Assembly (NCBI RefSeq): GCF_001870485.1
Contig: NZ_MDKE01000003.1
Location: forward strand, 1 to 64,000
DNA length: 64,000 bases
From: Oceanisphaera psychrotolerans
GTDB taxonomy: Bacteria > Pseudomonadota > Gammaproteobacteria > Enterobacterales > Aeromonadaceae
Direction of reading: 5' to 3'
Shown here: piece after piece, positions 63,031 through 64,000 of the stretch
How the letters are laid out: each line of letters begins with the position of its first letter
Position numbering within the stretch: position 1 is the stretch's first letter
Position numbers and translations under genes: made by a program
Notes under the pieces: generated by a model
The model's input: the letters and a program-made list of their open reading frames with translations, nothing else
Database searches by the model: none
Told to the model about the DNA's origin: nothing

Positions 63031-64000
63031 TCATCGGACAGAGTTGTTCGTCAAGCGGGTCTGCAGATAGCGTTGCAGGCGGGCCCGTTCCTCATCCTGC
63101 AGTTCAAGCCCCAACTTGGAGCGGCGCCAGAGAATATCGTCCACGGTTCTGGCCCACTCCTGTTCCATCAGGTAATCCACCTCTTTCTGATACAAGCCGG
63201 CGCCAAAGGCCTCTCCCAGATCGTCCAGCTGTTCACAGCCATGCAAAAACCGATGGCACAGGGTGCCGTAGCTGCGTACCAGGCGTTGTTGCAGGGCAGC
63301 CGGCAGCCAGGGGTAGTGCCGTTGCAGGGCGGCAGCCAGCCGGGGTGGCGAATGGAAGTTGCCGCCGGGCAGCACGGCGTGGTGGGTCCAGGGCGGACCG
63401 GCTTCGGGAAAAAACCGGCAGAGGGCACTGGTGGCGGCCTCGGCCAGCAGACGATAGGTGGTGAGTTTGCCACCAAATACCGACAGCAGCGGCGCGTCAT
63501 TGGCGGGCGCGTCCAGCTCGAAGCGATAATCGCGCGAGGCCTGCTGCGCCTCGCCACCCTCGTTGCTGATCAAGGGGCGTACGCCGGAATAACGCCATAC
63601 CACGTCCGCCGGGCTTATCTGCCGTTTGAAATGGTCGTTGACCAGGGTGCACAGGTAATCCACTTCCCGTTCGCTGATCTGTACCTCGGCCGGATCGCCC
63701 TCGTAGTCCACATCGGTGGTGCCGATCAGTGAAAACCGGTCCAGGTAGGGCAGCACAAAGACGATGCGACGATCTTCGTTTTGCAGCATATAGGCTTCGG
63801 GGCCGTCGTGCAGTCGCGGCACCACGATATGACTGCCCTTGACCAGTCGCAGCTGTTGGGGCGCGGGCAGGGGAATGGTCTCGGCAAAGAGCCTGCTGGC
63901 CCAGGGGCCGGCGGCGTTGACCAGCACCCGGCTGCGGCACTGCTGCTGCGCTCCGGTCGCGGTGTCTTGCAGGGTGATGTACCACAGACCCTGGTGACGT
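63031..64000 (-). CDS. glpD: glycerol-3-phosphate dehydrogenase GlpD (partial)
   Basis: The aerobic FAD enzyme that oxidises glycerol-3-phosphate to dihydroxyacetone phosphate at the inner membrane. About 322 C-terminal residues are inside the window; the frame runs on through 64000 (HQGLWYITLQDTATG before VLVNAAGPWASRLF), so the N-terminal third is cut off by the edge. Marks: LRLVKGSHIVVPRL, FVLPYLDRFSLIGTTDVDYEGDP, SGVRPL and LSVFGGKLTTYRLLAE. It converges with the EAL gene with only 21 bases between. Confidence 0.93.
   Translation of the reverse strand, partial: RHQGLWYITLQDTATGAQQQCRSRVLVNAAGPWASRLFAETIPLPAPQQLRLVKGSHIVVPRLHDGPEAYMLQNEDRRIVFVLPYLDRFSLIGTTDVDYEGDPAEVQISEREVDYLCTLVNDHFKRQISPADVVWRYSGVRPLISNEGGEAQQASRDYRFELDAPANDAPLLSVFGGKLTTYRLLAEAATSALCRFFPEAGPPWTHHAVLPGGNFHSPPRLAAALQRHYPWLPAALQQRLVRSYGTLCHRFLHGCEQLDDLGEAFGAGLYQKEVDYLMEQEWARTVDDILWRRSKLGLELQDEERARLQRYLQTRLTNNSVR

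Overview
The window looks like the chromosome of a marine gammaproteobacterium close to the Aeromonadaceae (Oceanimonas, Oceanisphaera or Zobellella type). This is an inference from gene content and high GC coding sequence: rnfABCDGE-nth, MSHA pilus genes, a Na+-type flagellar MotY, a Zrg-type zinc operon and an NSS transporter with a MetS-like subunit. No plasmid, prophage, CRISPR array or insertion sequence was recognised. Both edges cut normal chromosome; the right edge cuts glpD.

Layout. 1-3.1 kb: a DksA-like zinc-finger protein, dusC, and an ECF sigma factor coupled to a short zinc anti-sigma factor. 3.1-6.2 kb: a zinc uptake operon of Zrg type (minus strand) with a Zur-like site on its promoter. 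6.2-11.7 kb: a LysR/MFS divergent pair, a YecM-like protein, a membrane coiled-coil protein, cysB and gloA. 11.7-18.3 kb: the Rnf electron-transport operon with nth. 18.4-25 kb: a TauE exporter, asnB, a 2OG-Fe(II) oxygenase, tRNA-Ser(GGA), a YbjN-like protein, a stress protein and cysQ. 25-35.5 kb: ybiT, a SulP-Usp operon, psiE, a cation/proton antiporter, nagD, mtgA, an adenine/adenosine deaminase and motY. 35.8-48 kb: TauE, an LpxM-like acyltransferase with a tiny coupled membrane protein, DUF3025, NSS transporter plus MetS, DUF1127, a DASS transporter, a hybrid histidine kinase, dadA and an AEC transporter. 48.1-61.1 kb: an MSHA type IV pilus operon, followed by a PAS-GGDEF-EAL protein and glpD.

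Two themes stand out. First, eight genes (zrgB, rnfC, asnB, a usp gene, tauE, a DASS transporter, a hybrid kinase, mshG) are each broken by one frameshift, and in every case adding one base restores the expected length. This points to sequence errors rather than eight real pseudogenes. Second, the intergenic DNA holds several repeat families: a structured element in three copies with a covarying hairpin, two REP-like families ending in TGTAG/CTACA, and three tandem arrays (7 bp x11, 15 bp x6, 27 bp x3). The 27 bp array and a perfect FNR-type site lie just upstream of the MSHA genes.

Functional links that can be read: Zur probably controls zinc uptake; the MSHA ATPase MshE carries the c-di-GMP binding motifs and sits near a probable c-di-GMP phosphodiesterase; the MSHA locus lacks mshM, mshF and mshB at their usual places. 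I did not find a clearly new multi-gene system. The best candidates for undescribed biology are the covarying repeat element, the 34-residue membrane protein coupled to the LpxM-like gene, and the reduced MSHA locus with a mosaic mshQ.
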